From Psychroserpens jangbogonensis (GTDB taxonomy: Bacteria > Bacteroidota > Bacteroidia > Flavobacteriales > Flavobacteriaceae): 64,000 nt of DNA. Under the pieces are notes generated by a model, which was given only the letters and a program-made list of their open reading frames with translations, was not told the DNA's origin and made no database searches. Position numbers and translations under genes: made by a program. The stretch covers positions 116,333 through 180,332 of the forward strand of contig NZ_JSWG01000011.1 in the NCBI RefSeq assembly GCF_000797465.1, read 5' to 3'. Within the stretch, counting starts at the first letter, position 1. Every line of letters starts with the position of its first letter. Shown piece after piece: positions 36,514-46,253 of this stretch.

Positions 36514-36553
36514 AAAAAAGCCACAAACTTCAATTTGAAGTTTGTGGCTTTTT
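36514..36553. terminator. Bidirectional terminator
   Basis: A very long stem (AAAAGCCACAAACTTC with GAAGTTTGTGGCTTTT) between the convergent ends of cluster gene 3 and the DUF2807 gene. Confidence 0.93.
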
Positions 36554-36570
36554 CGTTTTAGTTGTTGTGT

Positions 36571-37287
36571 CTAGTTGCTAATGCTTCCAGAACCAGCAAC
36601 TTTAGTATCTTCCGTTTTTGGGTTTCCTCTGTATTCAATATCACCCGAACCTGAAACTCTAGCTTTTAAACTTTCATTACTTACAACTTCGGCATCTCCA
36701 GAACCTGCAACAGCAACTACTGTATGATTAGACTGTAAATTAAATCCATGAAAATCTCCAGAACCTGCTACTTTAGCTTCAAGCTTGTTTGTATTTCCTT
36801 TTAAAGTTAAATCACCAGAACCTGCTACTTTACCTTCAGTATTGGTAGCTGCAATGTTTAAAACAATATCACCTGAACCTGCTAATGCAACTTCTAAATT
36901 TGTTGAGGTAATGACATCTTCATTCCATAAATCACCAGAACCAGCAAGCGATACATTGCTAATGTCTTTAAAAGGAATTGTAATTTTTATAGTTTTATTA
37001 TTACTTGGTTTAAGGTTGACATTCTTTTTTGTTTTTATAATAAGATTGTTGTCTTTGATTTCAGTAATCACATATTGTAATAAGTTTTCTTCACCTTCAA
37101 TTGTAATTTTCCCTTCAGTACCTGCAACTAAAACATAATCAAATGAACCAGCGCATTTAATGCCATCATAGTCAGCTGTTGATCTTGTAGTTGTTGTCAT
37201 TTTTCCATTCCCTTTTATATTCTTGTTTCCAGCATAACTAAATGTGATACAAAATAAAAGTGCAGTAAGTAAGATTGATGTTTTCAT
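36571..37287 (-). CDS. DUF2807 (GIN-domain) exported beta-helix protein
   Basis: 238 residues: a signal peptide ending in SYAG, then a DUF2807 domain from about residue 35 (YDGIKCAGSFDYVLVAGTEG, ITIEGEENLLQYVITEIKDNNLIIKT). The second half has seven turns marked by AGSGD or a variant (SLAGSGD, ALAGSGD, KVAGSGD twice, AVAGSGD, RVSGSGD, KVAGSGS), spaced about 20 residues, fitting a short parallel beta-helix. Last gene of the operon sigma-anti-sigma-DUF4097-like-DUF2807. Known members are exported; the function is not established. Confidence 0.85.
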   Translation of the reverse strand: MKTSILLTALLFCITFSYAGNKNIKGNGKMTTTTRSTADYDGIKCAGSFDYVLVAGTEGKITIEGEENLLQYVITEIKDNNLIIKTKKNVNLKPSNNKTIKITIPFKDISNVSLAGSGDLWNEDVITSTNLEVALAGSGDIVLNIAATNTEGKVAGSGDLTLKGNTNKLEAKVAGSGDFHGFNLQSNHTVVAVAGSGDAEVVSNESLKARVSGSGDIEYRGNPKTEDTKVAGSGSISN

Positions 37288-37307
37288 TATTGATTTTTTT
37301 TAATTGA

Positions 37308-38405
37308 TTATTGATTTTTTTTGAATGTTACGCTTCCGTATTCAGATTTGATTCTAATCATATTTCCGCTATTTGAATTTCCGTAGTAACCTAGATAGTA
37401 TTTGTCTGAAGATTCAATACGTTTTTTTGTAAACTCAAAGTGATCAGCATCTCTTAAGGACGCATACTCTAAATCGATATCAAAATTGAATGCATAATCA
37501 GAATCGTAGCCAATAGTGATGCCACAGTAATCTGATTCTATTTCAATATTCCCAGCGTTTGCTGCCATTTTACCAATTTTTATAGAACCGTAATCTGCTT
37601 TGATATTTACATTTTTATAAATAGTTCCTAGTCTTAGGGTTAAATAATCGCCATTACCTTCAACATTGTTAGCGTTATTAACTTTCATTGATCCATAATC
37701 ACAATTGTAAGAGACGTTTTCTGCTAATTCAATTTCTGATTTTGAATAATCTGCATTGATGTCTAGTGATTTAGTCTTTCCTACCGTGAATCCACTATAA
37801 TCTGCATTTATACTACCACTTTTAATATATTCAAAATAAGAGTTATTAGTATAGTCAAACTTAATATCATTGTTATCAGCCATTAATTCTTTAGTCGTAA
37901 TTTTCCCATAGTCACAATTAATTTCAGCTCGACCTTCAAGTTTATCAAGTGTAATACTTCCATAATCATTATTCAAGTCAACGTTATTGGTAATTGGAAG
38001 CTTGATAATGTAATTAATAGACATATTCACATTATTGTTTTTTCCCCAATTCCACCAAGATTTAGATTTTCCTTTGCTAAAAATTGTTTTAGCCATTACT
38101 GATGAAGATGATGCATTAAATTCTACTTCAATGTCATCAATTTTGTCTTGTACTTTTTCGATATCATCACCATTGGTTTTAATATGTACTTCAATACTAA
38201 TTGTTGAGCCTTCATAAGTAACAATATCAATGTTACCATAGCTATTGTCTACTTTTAGAGTTGCATCGCTAGATACAGAAAACTCTTTTGTAATTGTTTT
38301 TTCTTTAGTGTGTTTGCCAGACCAACTTTTTGAGTTGCCTGCAAATACTAATGTTGGAACTAGTATAAAAGCAAACAGTAATTTGTATAGTAATTGTGTT
38401 TTCAT
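37308..38405 (-). CDS. Exported DUF4097-like beta-repeat protein
   Basis: 365 residues with a signal peptide ending in VFAG. The mature part has repeating strand units with aromatic-Gly turns (VDNSYGNIDIVTYEG, LNNDYGSITLDKLEG, NCDYGKITTKEL, IKADYGSIKIGKM, IKSEYGSVTFKKN), the pattern of DUF4097-type beta-helix proteins. It is 20 bases upstream of the DUF2807 gene. Similar beta-helix proteins often lie behind ECF or anti-sigma genes in Bacteroidota. Partner and function unknown. Confidence 0.75.
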   Translation of the reverse strand: MKTQLLYKLLFAFILVPTLVFAGNSKSWSGKHTKEKTITKEFSVSSDATLKVDNSYGNIDIVTYEGSTISIEVHIKTNGDDIEKVQDKIDDIEVEFNASSSSVMAKTIFSKGKSKSWWNWGKNNNVNMSINYIIKLPITNNVDLNNDYGSITLDKLEGRAEINCDYGKITTKELMADNNDIKFDYTNNSYFEYIKSGSINADYSGFTVGKTKSLDINADYSKSEIELAENVSYNCDYGSMKVNNANNVEGNGDYLTLRLGTIYKNVNIKADYGSIKIGKMAANAGNIEIESDYCGITIGYDSDYAFNFDIDLEYASLRDADHFEFTKKRIESSDKYYLGYYGNSNSGNMIRIKSEYGSVTFKKNQ

Positions 38406-38473
38406 GATAATTGTGATTTGTATTCCATTATAGTTGTAACTGTTCAGGAACGTTTTTTGTTGATTTTTAATTT

Positions 38474-39037
38474 TTATAATGTATTCTGATTGGATTCATT
38501 GCTCTTAAATTCTTTGACTTCCTTTATGTTTTCTAAAACATTTTCTAAAACATTAATTCTACTTTGGAAGTTTGAAATCATTGCGTAAACAACACGGTTG
38601 TCATCACCAGAATCCGTAAGATCTTTTTTAAGTTTTTCATAATTCCCTTCTAAAACAAATAGTTGTTTTAAAGCATCATTAATCAATTCTTCAGTTTCTG
38701 GACTGCGTTCAGTTTCAAGGGTTGCTAATTCATTTTGAATTGCTAGCGTAAAAAAGTCTTGAGTTCTAGATAGTTCTGGAGACACATTCGCCAAATCTTT
38801 TAAGTCTGGTTCCTGTTGTTGCATAAATGTAAATATGCTAAAACATAATACCAGAGACGCTGCAACAGCTAAGAAAGGTTTCCAGTAACTTGATTTTTGT
38901 TGAGTACTATTAACAGCTATTGTATTTTGCTGATTAAGCTTTTCTAAAAATCGATTTTGATGACCAGAGTTTGGCATATCAATATCAAACTCATTTTCAA
39001 GTCTTCCAAAAAGTGTATCAATATTATCTTTTTCCAT
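38474..39037 (-). CDS. Putative anti-sigma factor, single-TM
   Basis: 187 residues with one transmembrane helix (about 48-67, FLAVAASLVLCFSIFTFMQ), a cytoplasmic N-terminus of about 45 residues (FGRLENEFDIDMPNSGHQNRF) and a helical C-terminal part (YEKLKKDLTDSGDDN, INVLENVLENIKEVKEF). It starts 10 bases after the ECF sigma gene. The topology and position are those of an anti-sigma factor holding the sigma factor at the membrane; no zinc-binding HxxxCxxC motif is present, so this is by context. Confidence 0.7.
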   Translation of the reverse strand: MEKDNIDTLFGRLENEFDIDMPNSGHQNRFLEKLNQQNTIAVNSTQQKSSYWKPFLAVAASLVLCFSIFTFMQQQEPDLKDLANVSPELSRTQDFFTLAIQNELATLETERSPETEELINDALKQLFVLEGNYEKLKKDLTDSGDDNRVVYAMISNFQSRINVLENVLENIKEVKEFKSNESNQNTL

Positions 39038-39047
39038 GTTAATCGTA

Positions 39048-39605
39048 TTAAGAGGCCATAGGCTCTAATTTTTTCCTCAAGCTTTCTTTAGCTCGTGAAA
39101 TTAATGTTCTACAATTGGCGTTAGTTATGTTCATGATTTCACATATTTCCTCATAATCATAGCCTTCTATCAAATGTAATGTCAATCCCATTCTGTAAGT
39201 ATCTTTAAGAGACTTCATAGTTTCTAAAACGCGATTCACTTTCATGTTTGAAATGTCATCAGTTTCTATTATTCCAGAATGATCTTCAACTTTATAAAGC
39301 ACATTATCTAAAGGGACATCTTCATATTTATTATTCTTTTTATAATGATAAATACTATTGTTTATTACGATGCGTTTTAACCAGGATCCAAATGTTTTAA
39401 TCTCTTTAAGACTATCCAACTTTGTGAAAGCGGTTAAAAACGAATCTTGCATGATGTCCTCGGCCTCGAAACTGTCTTTAACAATTCTGAATGCCGTGTT
39501 ATACATTGCTTTGTAATATCTGTTATAGACTTCCATTTGCGCATGCTGGTCGCCAGATTTACAAAGCTGCAGTAACTGCTCTATATTTTGATTGGTTAGT
39601 GTCAA
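39048..39605 (-). CDS. ECF-type RNA polymerase sigma factor
   Basis: 185 residues with region 2 (about 25-90, AFRIVKDSFEAEDIMQDSFLTAF and FGSWLKRIVINNSI) and region 4 (about 130-180, YDYEEICEIMNITNANCRTLISRAKESL). The start is TTG at 39605; the first internal ATG (MEVYNRYY) would cut into region 2. It probably drives its own operon with the anti-sigma and the two beta-helix proteins, a usual autoregulatory arrangement. The signal is unknown. Confidence 0.88.
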   Translation of the reverse strand: MTLTNQNIEQLLQLCKSGDQHAQMEVYNRYYKAMYNTAFRIVKDSFEAEDIMQDSFLTAFTKLDSLKEIKTFGSWLKRIVINNSIYHYKKNNKYEDVPLDNVLYKVEDHSGIIETDDISNMKVNRVLETMKSLKDTYRMGLTLHLIEGYDYEEICEIMNITNANCRTLISRAKESLRKKLEPMAS

Positions 39606-39835
39606 AAAACAAATGCTTTATTATAGAGATGAAATAGTAATTGAATTGTTACACTTTTAATAAAAAAAGTTTTTAATTTTATGAAGCTTAATGGCATAAC
39701 TATTGGAATTAGATAAAGGTATATAATTACTTTTACATTGTAAACAATTGATATACAATGTTAAATGTGATTATTTGAATAATTATAAATCGATAAGTTC
39801 TGTTGTTTTAATGACAGAATGACTAAAAAAATATT

Positions 39836-42289
39836 ATGGCGAAGTCTAATTTCTTAAAGCTTGACAGTTTGTCATTTCAGGATTTTGATGAAAATTCAGA
39901 ATTAATTCCTTTAATGACACCTGAAGATGAAGCAGAAATAAATAATGAAACCCTTCCTGATTCATTACCAATATTACCATTGCGTAATACGGTTTTATTT
40001 CCTGGAGTTGTAATTCCTATTACAGCAGGTAGAGATAAATCTATCAAACTAATTAATGATGCTAATAAAGGCAGCAAGGTAATTGGAGTAGTTTCTCAAA
40101 AAGATGAAAATATCGAAGATCCAACAGGAAAAGATATTTTCCAAAAAGGTACTGTTGCTCGTATATTGAAGGTTCTTAAAATGCCTGATGGTAATACAAC
40201 AATTATCATACAAGGAAAAAAGCGTTTTGAAATTCAAGATGTTATTTCTGAAGACCCTTATTTAACCGCTACTGTAAAGGATGTTCCTGAAGCGAAACCA
40301 GCTGTTGATAATGAAGAGTTTTCTGCTATTATTGAATCTATTAAAGATTTGTCTCTTCAAATTATAAAAGACAGTCCTAATATTCCAACAGAAGCGTCAT
40401 TTGCTATAAAGAACATTGAGAGTAATTCGTTTTTGGTAAATTTTGTGTCTTCTAATATGAATCTTTCTGTAAAGCAGAAGCAAGAATTATTAGAAATTAA
40501 TGACTTAAAGGAACGTGCACTTGCTACTTTGAAATTCATGAATGTTGAACTTCAGAAATTGGAGCTCAAAAATGATATTCAGTCTAAGGTTCAAAGTGAT
40601 ATGAATCAGCAGCAACGTGAGTATTTCTTACATCAACAGATGAAAACTATTCAAGAAGAACTTGGAGGTGGTGTGTCTTCTGGTGAAGAAATTGAAGAGA
40701 TGCGTCTTCGTGCTAAAAAGAAAAAGTGGAATGATACAGTTTCAGAACATTTTGATAAAGAACTATCAAAAATGCAACGTATGAATCCTCAAGTAGCTGA
40801 GTATTCTATTCAACGAAACTATTTGGACTTATTCTTAGATCTTCCATGGGATGATTTCAGTATAGATAAATTCGATTTAAAACGAGCAATGCGAATCTTA
40901 GATCGTGATCATTATGGATTAGATGATGTTAAAAAACGGATCATAGAATACCTCGCAGTTTTAAAATTGCGTAACGATATGAAATCCCCTATTCTTTGTT
41001 TATATGGACCTCCAGGAGTTGGTAAAACCTCTTTAGGGAAGTCTATAGCTGAAGCTTTAGGACGAAAGTATGTACGTATGTCTTTAGGTGGTTTAAGAGA
41101 TGAAGCTGAAATTAGAGGACATCGTAAAACGTATATAGGTGCTATGCCAGGAAGAATCATTCAGAGCTTGAAGAAAGCCGGAACATCAAATCCTGTCTTT
41201 GTTTTAGATGAAATTGATAAGCTTTCAAATTCACATCAAGGTGATCCTTCTTCTGCGTTATTAGAAGTATTAGACCCAGAACAAAATAATGAATTCCATG
41301 ATAACTTCCTTGAAATGGGATTTGATTTGTCTAAAGTGATGTTTATTGCTACTTCTAATAGTTTAAATACCATTCAACCAGCATTATTAGATCGAATGGA
41401 GATTATTAATGTTACAGGTTATACAATTGAAGAAAAAGTGGAGATAGGAAAACGTCATTTACTTCCGAAGCAATTAAAAGAACATGGTTTAACAGACAAA
41501 CATTTAAAAATTGCTAAGCCTCAATTAGAAAAGATTGTTGAAGGTTACACTAGAGAATCAGGTGTGCGTGGTTTAGAAAAGCAAATAGCAAAAATGGTGC
41601 GTCATGCTGCCAAGAATATTGCTATGGAAGAAGAATATAACCTTAAAGTGACAAATAAAGATGTTATTGATGTCTTAGGTCCACCAAGATTAGAGCGCGA
41701 TAAATATGAAAACAATAACGTAGCTGGAGTTGTTACTGGATTAGCTTGGACTCGTGTTGGAGGTGATATTTTATTTATTGAGTCTATTTTATCAAAAGGA
41801 AAAGGAAATCTTACGATTACTGGAAACTTAGGTAAAGTAATGAAAGAGTCGGCAACTATTGCTATGGAATATATCAAAGCGAATGCCGATGAATTTGGCA
41901 TAAATCCAGATATTTTTGGTAAGTATAATGTACATATTCACGTGCCAGAAGGAGCAACACCTAAAGATGGCCCAAGTGCTGGTGTGACTATGTTAACTAG
42001 TTTAGTATCTTTGTTTACACAACGTAAAGTGAAAAATAGTTTAGCCATGACTGGAGAGATTACTTTAAGAGGTAAAGTGTTACCAGTAGGCGGAATTAAA
42101 GAAAAGATATTAGCAGCTAAACGTGCTAGAATTAAAGAGATTTTACTTTGTGAAGATAATAGGAGAGATATAGAAGAAATTAAGCCTGAATATTTGAAAG
42201 GGTTAAAGTTTCACTATGTTAAGGAGATGAGTGATGTTGTAAAATTTGCATTAACAAATCAAAAAGTAAAAAATGCTAAAAAACTTTAA
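39836..42289 (+). CDS. lon: ATP-dependent Lon protease
   Basis: 817 residues. N-terminal substrate-binding domain (about 40-240, [20 protein letters not shown]), AAA+ domain with Walker [14 protein letters not shown] and Walker [10 protein letters not shown], and C-terminal protease domain with the Ser-Lys dyad: Ser in [12 protein letters not shown] (about 714) and Lys in [13 protein letters not shown] (about 757), 43 residues apart as in other Lons. It degrades misfolded and regulatory proteins in the cytoplasm. The last 17 bases overlap the next gene, which runs in another frame. Confidence 0.97.
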   Translation: MAKSNFLKLDSLSFQDFDENSELIPLMTPEDEAEINNETLPDSLPILPLRNTVLFPGVVIPITAGRDKSIKLINDANKGSKVIGVVSQKDENIEDPTGKDIFQKGTVARILKVLKMPDGNTTIIIQGKKRFEIQDVISEDPYLTATVKDVPEAKPAVDNEEFSAIIESIKDLSLQIIKDSPNIPTEASFAIKNIESNSFLVNFVSSNMNLSVKQKQELLEINDLKERALATLKFMNVELQKLELKNDIQSKVQSDMNQQQREYFLHQQMKTIQEELGGGVSSGEEIEEMRLRAKKKKWNDTVSEHFDKELSKMQRMNPQVAEYSIQRNYLDLFLDLPWDDFSIDKFDLKRAMRILDRDHYGLDDVKKRIIEYLAVLKLRNDMKSPILCLYGPPGVGKTSLGKSIAEALGRKYVRMSLGGLRDEAEIRGHRKTYIGAMPGRIIQSLKKAGTSNPVFVLDEIDKLSNSHQGDPSSALLEVLDPEQNNEFHDNFLEMGFDLSKVMFIATSNSLNTIQPALLDRMEIINVTGYTIEEKVEIGKRHLLPKQLKEHGLTDKHLKIAKPQLEKIVEGYTRESGVRGLEKQIAKMVRHAAKNIAMEEEYNLKVTNKDVIDVLGPPRLERDKYENNNVAGVVTGLAWTRVGGDILFIESILSKGKGNLTITGNLGKVMKESATIAMEYIKANADEFGINPDIFGKYNVHIHVPEGATPKDGPSAGVTMLTSLVSLFTQRKVKNSLAMTGEITLRGKVLPVGGIKEKILAAKRARIKEILLCEDNRRDIEEIKPEYLKGLKFHYVKEMSDVVKFALTNQKVKNAKKL

Positions 42290-43019
42290 GGTACTGGCTA
42301 TGGTTTTTGTTGTAATTGCTTCATGTTTTGAAGCTACTGCTCAAACCGATACTTTTAAAGATGTGCTTTTGGACGGCAAACCAGCAAAACTGAATTTGGT
42401 AACTGGAGAAATAACTTTTACTAATGGAGAGATTGCTAAATCTAGAAGCGCTAAAAAAATTAAAGATTCAGTTCTAGATACGCGTACGGAAATAAAGACT
42501 AATTTAATTAAAGATATGTCTGTTGTTTCTGACAATGCTCAAAATGTAGCGACTGTAGATTCTGTCAATTTAGTAGTCGACAAAGTTGAAGATTCTATGC
42601 AAATGACAGAATCTAAAACACCTGAACAGACGAATAGCTCGTCAGAAGCTAACGATTATAAGGTTTCTACTGATGTAATGACCAGTACATCCGATTTTCA
42701 TATGGTTAAAGAAGGTGAAAATCTATATCTGTTAGCAAAACGGTATAATACGAGTTTAGGTCAACTAAAGAGTGCAAATGATTTAGAAACGACTCTCATA
42801 AAAGTCGGTGAGACCTTAAGAGTTAGAAATTTTGAATCATTAGAGGAGCCTTCAAATATCGTTTGGGTCGTTTCAAAAGGTGACACATTATATAATATTG
42901 CAAAGCGTAATAACACTACAGTTGATGACATAAAAAATGAAAATAGTTTGTCAAACAATTTAATCAAAATTGGACAAGAACTTCAGTTAAATCAGAATTC
43001 AACTCTTTCAAAAAAATAA
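42273..43019 (+). CDS. Exported protein with two C-terminal LysM domains
   Basis: 248 residues. The ATG lies 17 bases inside lon in a different frame. A signal peptide ([17 protein letters not shown]) precedes a low-complexity stretch of about 110 residues rich in S, K and D, then two LysM domains: [23 protein letters not shown] (about 147-190) and [19 protein letters not shown] (about 198-240). LysM binds peptidoglycan, so the protein is probably periplasmic. No catalytic domain is present. It forms a run with lon, porQ and cmk. Function unknown. Confidence 0.85.
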   Translation: MLKNFKVLAMVFVVIASCFEATAQTDTFKDVLLDGKPAKLNLVTGEITFTNGEIAKSRSAKKIKDSVLDTRTEIKTNLIKDMSVVSDNAQNVATVDSVNLVVDKVEDSMQMTESKTPEQTNSSSEANDYKVSTDVMTSTSDFHMVKEGENLYLLAKRYNTSLGQLKSANDLETTLIKVGETLRVRNFESLEEPSNIVWVVSKGDTLYNIAKRNNTTVDDIKNENSLSNNLIKIGQELQLNQNSTLSKK

Positions 43020-43069
43020 AAAGGACAACTTGTCGTTTTAAGATAGAATTATTTACTTTGCAAACTTAT

Positions 43070-44089
43070 ATGCTAAAGAAAATTACCACATTTATTTGTC
43101 TTTTGACGACCTCTACATTTTTCGCACAAGTAGGAGGTGAGTCTACATTTCAATTTTTAAATTTGGTGTCTTCTCCTCGTCAAGCAGCTCTTGGAGGTAA
43201 GGTTATAACCAATTACGATTATGATGTTACTAGTGGCTTATTCAATCCTGCAAGTATAAATGCAGAAATGGACAATCAATTGGCTGTAAATTATTCAAGT
43301 TATTTAGGAGGTATAAGTTATGGAACGGCTGCATATGCATATACTTGGGATAGACATGTACAAACCTTGCATATAGGAATGACATATATCAACTATGGAG
43401 AGTTTGATGGTTATGATCAAAATGGAGTATCTACAGGAACCTTTACTGGTAATGAAGCGGCATTGTCAGCAGGTTATGCGTATCAAATTCCATTTACTGA
43501 TTTTTTTGTGGGTGCAAACCTCAAAATGATTACGTCTAAATTAGAACAATATAATTCTATAGGTGTTGCAGCCGACTTAGGAGCGATGTATATTAATGAG
43601 AAGTTAGATTTTCATGCAGCATTAAGTATTAGAAATTTAGGTACTCAAATAGTAACTTATGCTGGACTTAATGAAAAGTTGCCTTTAGAGATTTCATTAG
43701 GTTTATCACAAACACTAGAAAATGTACCTTTGCGTTGGCATTTAACCTTCGAGAATTTACAGAAGTGGCCATTATCTTTTGCCAATCCAGCAAGGGCAAC
43801 AACAGATTTAGATGGAAATCAAACTCAAGAAGAGGTTGGTTTTTTAAATGAAGTAATGCGTCATACTGTAATTGGAGCAGAATTATTTCCTGAACGTGGA
43901 TTTAGTTTGAGATTAGGTTATAACTTTAGAAGAGCTGAAGAATTACGCTTGGAAGAACAACGTAATTTCTCAGGATTATCTTTTGGGATTGGAATTAAAT
44001 TAAATAAAATGCGATTTAGTTATACGCATGCTAGATATACAAGTGCTTCGAACACTAGTTTCTTCGGACTACAAATTGATTTACGATAA
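43070..44089 (+). CDS. porQ: Type IX secretion system protein PorQ
   Basis: 339 residues from the ATG at 43070; a TTG four codons upstream is rejected. Signal peptide (ITTFICLLTTSTFFAQ), then the PorQ start GGESTFQFLNLVSSPRQAALGGK, and an outer membrane barrel of PorV/FadL-like strands (LGYNFRRAEELRL, SFGIGIKLNKMRFSYTHARY). PorQ is part of the T9SS attachment complex that helps anchor cargo to the cell surface. Its TAA overlaps the cmk ATG by one base (TAATG), so the two genes are coupled. Confidence 0.9.
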   Translation: MLKKITTFICLLTTSTFFAQVGGESTFQFLNLVSSPRQAALGGKVITNYDYDVTSGLFNPASINAEMDNQLAVNYSSYLGGISYGTAAYAYTWDRHVQTLHIGMTYINYGEFDGYDQNGVSTGTFTGNEAALSAGYAYQIPFTDFFVGANLKMITSKLEQYNSIGVAADLGAMYINEKLDFHAALSIRNLGTQIVTYAGLNEKLPLEISLGLSQTLENVPLRWHLTFENLQKWPLSFANPARATTDLDGNQTQEEVGFLNEVMRHTVIGAELFPERGFSLRLGYNFRRAEELRLEEQRNFSGLSFGIGIKLNKMRFSYTHARYTSASNTSFFGLQIDLR

Positions 44090-44805
44090 TGCATAAAATA
44101 ACAATAGCAATAGACGGATTTTCTTCAACTGGAAAAAGTACAGTCGCTAAACGATTAGCCAAAGCTTTAGGCTACGTCTATGTCGATTCTGGAGCTATGT
44201 ATCGAGCTGTGACTTTCTACGCTATGCAAAACGGTTTGATAGAAAAAGATTGTTTTGATAAAGAACAACTTATAGAACAACTGGATAATATTCAAATTAG
44301 TTTTAAATTCAATGCTGATTTAGGTTTTGCTGAAGTGTACCTCAATGGCCAAAATATTGAGAAGAATATACGGACGCTCGAAGTCTCTCAATTTGTTAGT
44401 CAAGTAGCAACAGTTTCAAAAGTGAGAGAACAATTGGTGTTACAGCAACAAAACTTTGGCAAACATAAAGGTGTTGTTATGGATGGTCGTGATATTGGAA
44501 CAGTTGTATTTACTGATGCCGAATTAAAACTATTTATGACAGCTTCCGCAGAAAAAAGAGCAAAACGTCGTTATGACGAACTCATTGAAAGAGGCGATGA
44601 TGTGAGTTTTGAAGCGGTTTTAAATAACGTTCAATCACGAGATCATATAGACTCTACTAGAGAAGATTCACCATTAACAATGGCAGAAGATGCTATTAAG
44701 GTTGATAATTCTAATTTGACCTTAGATGAGCAATTTGAATTTATTTTCAAACTTTCTGAAGATAAAATACAATCACTTTATAAAAAAAATGATTCTGCCT
44801 ACTAA
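44089..44805 (+). CDS. cmk: Cytidylate kinase
   Basis: 238 residues; phosphorylates CMP and dCMP with ATP. P-loop in IAIDGFSSTGKSTVAKRLAKAL, CMP-binding region DSGAMYRAVTFYA, VVMDGRDIGTVVF, the lid segment RAKRRYDELIERGDDV and RDHIDSTREDSPL. The length is near that of the bacterial enzyme. It overlaps porQ by one base, an order seen in several Bacteroidota as far as I recall, with no known functional reason. Confidence 0.95.
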   Translation: MHKITIAIDGFSSTGKSTVAKRLAKALGYVYVDSGAMYRAVTFYAMQNGLIEKDCFDKEQLIEQLDNIQISFKFNADLGFAEVYLNGQNIEKNIRTLEVSQFVSQVATVSKVREQLVLQQQNFGKHKGVVMDGRDIGTVVFTDAELKLFMTASAEKRAKRRYDELIERGDDVSFEAVLNNVQSRDHIDSTREDSPLTMAEDAIKVDNSNLTLDEQFEFIFKLSEDKIQSLYKKNDSAY

Positions 44806-44846
44806 CTTATAAAAGTGATAAAATTGTTCTTGTAGACCGGACGTAA

Positions 44847-45470
44847 TTATTCTATTATTCGCATTGCGCTTCCATCATCATCTATAGAAAGTCTTCCTTT
44901 TCCATTTTCAATATAATAACCACTAGGGTTTCCCATATTATCTAACATAATTACAGCATCTTCTGCTTCTGAAATTCCATCTTCAGTAATTATACCAGAA
45001 ATAGCGTATAATATAATTGCTGTGTTGTCGTCTATTGTTGTAGATAATTTGATATATGCTGAGAATTCATTTCCATTTCCGGAGTAGAATGTATCTGTGA
45101 CGTCTCCAAAATCACTTCCTGCATTATTAGTATTACTAAATGTAAATGTTCTGTTTTCAGGATTTAGATTAGAAAATTCATAAGTGTTATCACTAAAAAG
45201 ATATCCGATTTCAAATAAATCTCCTGGAATATTTGAAGACTTGAAAGCATGTGGAGTATATAAGAAATTCCCAGAAATATTTGGAGTATCATTACCATCC
45301 CTAAACGTGTAGCCTAACTCTACTAAAGTGGCAATGAGGTCTGGTGTCACAAAATTTTCAACAAGCTGTTGAATGTCATCTTCATCATCTTCTGAACTGT
45401 CATCGTCTTTGCTGCAAGAGATTGTAGAGATAATTAAAAGGGATAAAAAAATAAATTTTAAATGTTTCAT
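44847..45470 (-). CDS. Hypothetical lipoprotein
   Basis: 207 residues with signal sequence and lipobox (LLIISTISC), an acidic linker (SKDDDSSEDDEDD) and a beta-rich mature domain (GYTFRDGNDTPNISGNF, TVEL-like strands around NTAIILYAISGII, ending GRLSIDDDGSAMRIIE). It recalls other Bacteroidota lipoproteins of unknown role. It stands alone between two terminator or gene boundaries. No function proposed. Confidence 0.7.
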   Translation of the reverse strand: MKHLKFIFLSLLIISTISCSKDDDSSEDDEDDIQQLVENFVTPDLIATLVELGYTFRDGNDTPNISGNFLYTPHAFKSSNIPGDLFEIGYLFSDNTYEFSNLNPENRTFTFSNTNNAGSDFGDVTDTFYSGNGNEFSAYIKLSTTIDDNTAIILYAISGIITEDGISEAEDAVIMLDNMGNPSGYYIENGKGRLSIDDDGSAMRIIE

Positions 45471-45537
45471 GATACTGTTTTTTTGGATTAGTTATACCAT
45501 GCCATCGTAAGACTAATAAAACATCATCATGAAACAT

Positions 45538-45566
45538 AAAAAAAGCGACCATTGGTCGCCTTTTTT
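45538..45566 (-). terminator. Terminator of the BON-LysM gene
   Basis: On the minus strand the stem GCGACC-AAT-GGTCGC is followed by seven T. The arms are the same as in the terminator behind rocD. Confidence 0.85.
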
Positions 45567-45584
45567 ATAACTCTTTATCCGTTT

Positions 45585-45965
45585 TTAAGATAAATTAGGA
45601 ATGATTAATTCTTGATCAGGATGAATTAAATCAGGGTTTTTAAGAATATCAGAATTCGCTGCAAAAATTTCTTTATACTTCATTGGATCTCCAAAATAAT
45701 GCTTTGCAATTTTACCTAAAGTTTCACCACTTTTAACAGTGTGTCTATGATATACCGATAAGTCAGCAACTTTTATGTCTGCCATTATATCAGATGGGTT
45801 ATCTCCTCCAGCTTCTTTGATGCTATCCCATAATAAGTTTTTCTCGTATTGTGTTTTTGCAGTCCCAGTAACTTTTAATACGCCATTTTCTTCTTTCACA
45901 TCACCATTCTCGATGTTTAATGTTTGTCCTAAGTCTAATACGCTTTGGTATTTTGATCTTACCAT
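45585..45965 (-). CDS. lysM: BON-LysM protein (LysM/YgaU/Kbp-like)
   Basis: 126 residues without a signal peptide. A BON-like domain (about residues 10-65, VLKVTGTAKTQYEKNLLWDSI) is followed by one LysM domain (about 74-124, HTVKSGETLGKIAKHYFGD and IHPDQELIIPN). This two-domain layout matches the E. coli YgaU/Kbp protein, a cytoplasmic potassium-binding protein also called LysM in databases. Potassium binding is not shown here. A terminator lies behind it and rpsA runs divergently. Confidence 0.88.
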   Translation of the reverse strand: MVRSKYQSVLDLGQTLNIENGDVKEENGVLKVTGTAKTQYEKNLLWDSIKEAGGDNPSDIMADIKVADLSVYHRHTVKSGETLGKIAKHYFGDPMKYKEIFAANSDILKNPDLIHPDQELIIPNLS

Positions 45966-46103
45966 AATAATTTGTGTTTTTAATTTAGTGTTAATACTAT
46001 TGTAAATATACCAAATTATGTACCAAAAATTTAAAGACCTTTACGCGATTTTTGAATAATTTTATATTCTGAAATTCAATTAGTTAGACTATTGTTCTTT
46101 TAT

Positions 46104-46134
46104 TTTGTTTTATAGTAAATAAAGTGTATTTTTG
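46104..46134 (+). promoter_or_regulatory. rpsA promoter
   Basis: TATTTTTG (46127-46134) fits TAnnTTTG exactly, and TTTG (46104-46107) lies 19 bases upstream as the -33 element. Transcription would start about 46140, leaving a leader of roughly 110 bases before the rpsA ATG. The rest of the 288-base intergenic region shows no other clear feature. Confidence 0.75.
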
Positions 46135-46253
46135 CACTCCTTTTAGCGAGATATAGATAGATAAAAGGAATAAATCATAACAAAAAATAACGCTTCTGTG
46201 TGTTATCGCTTAATTCTTTCTAAGCATACAGAATACAAATTTTAATTCAGCAC

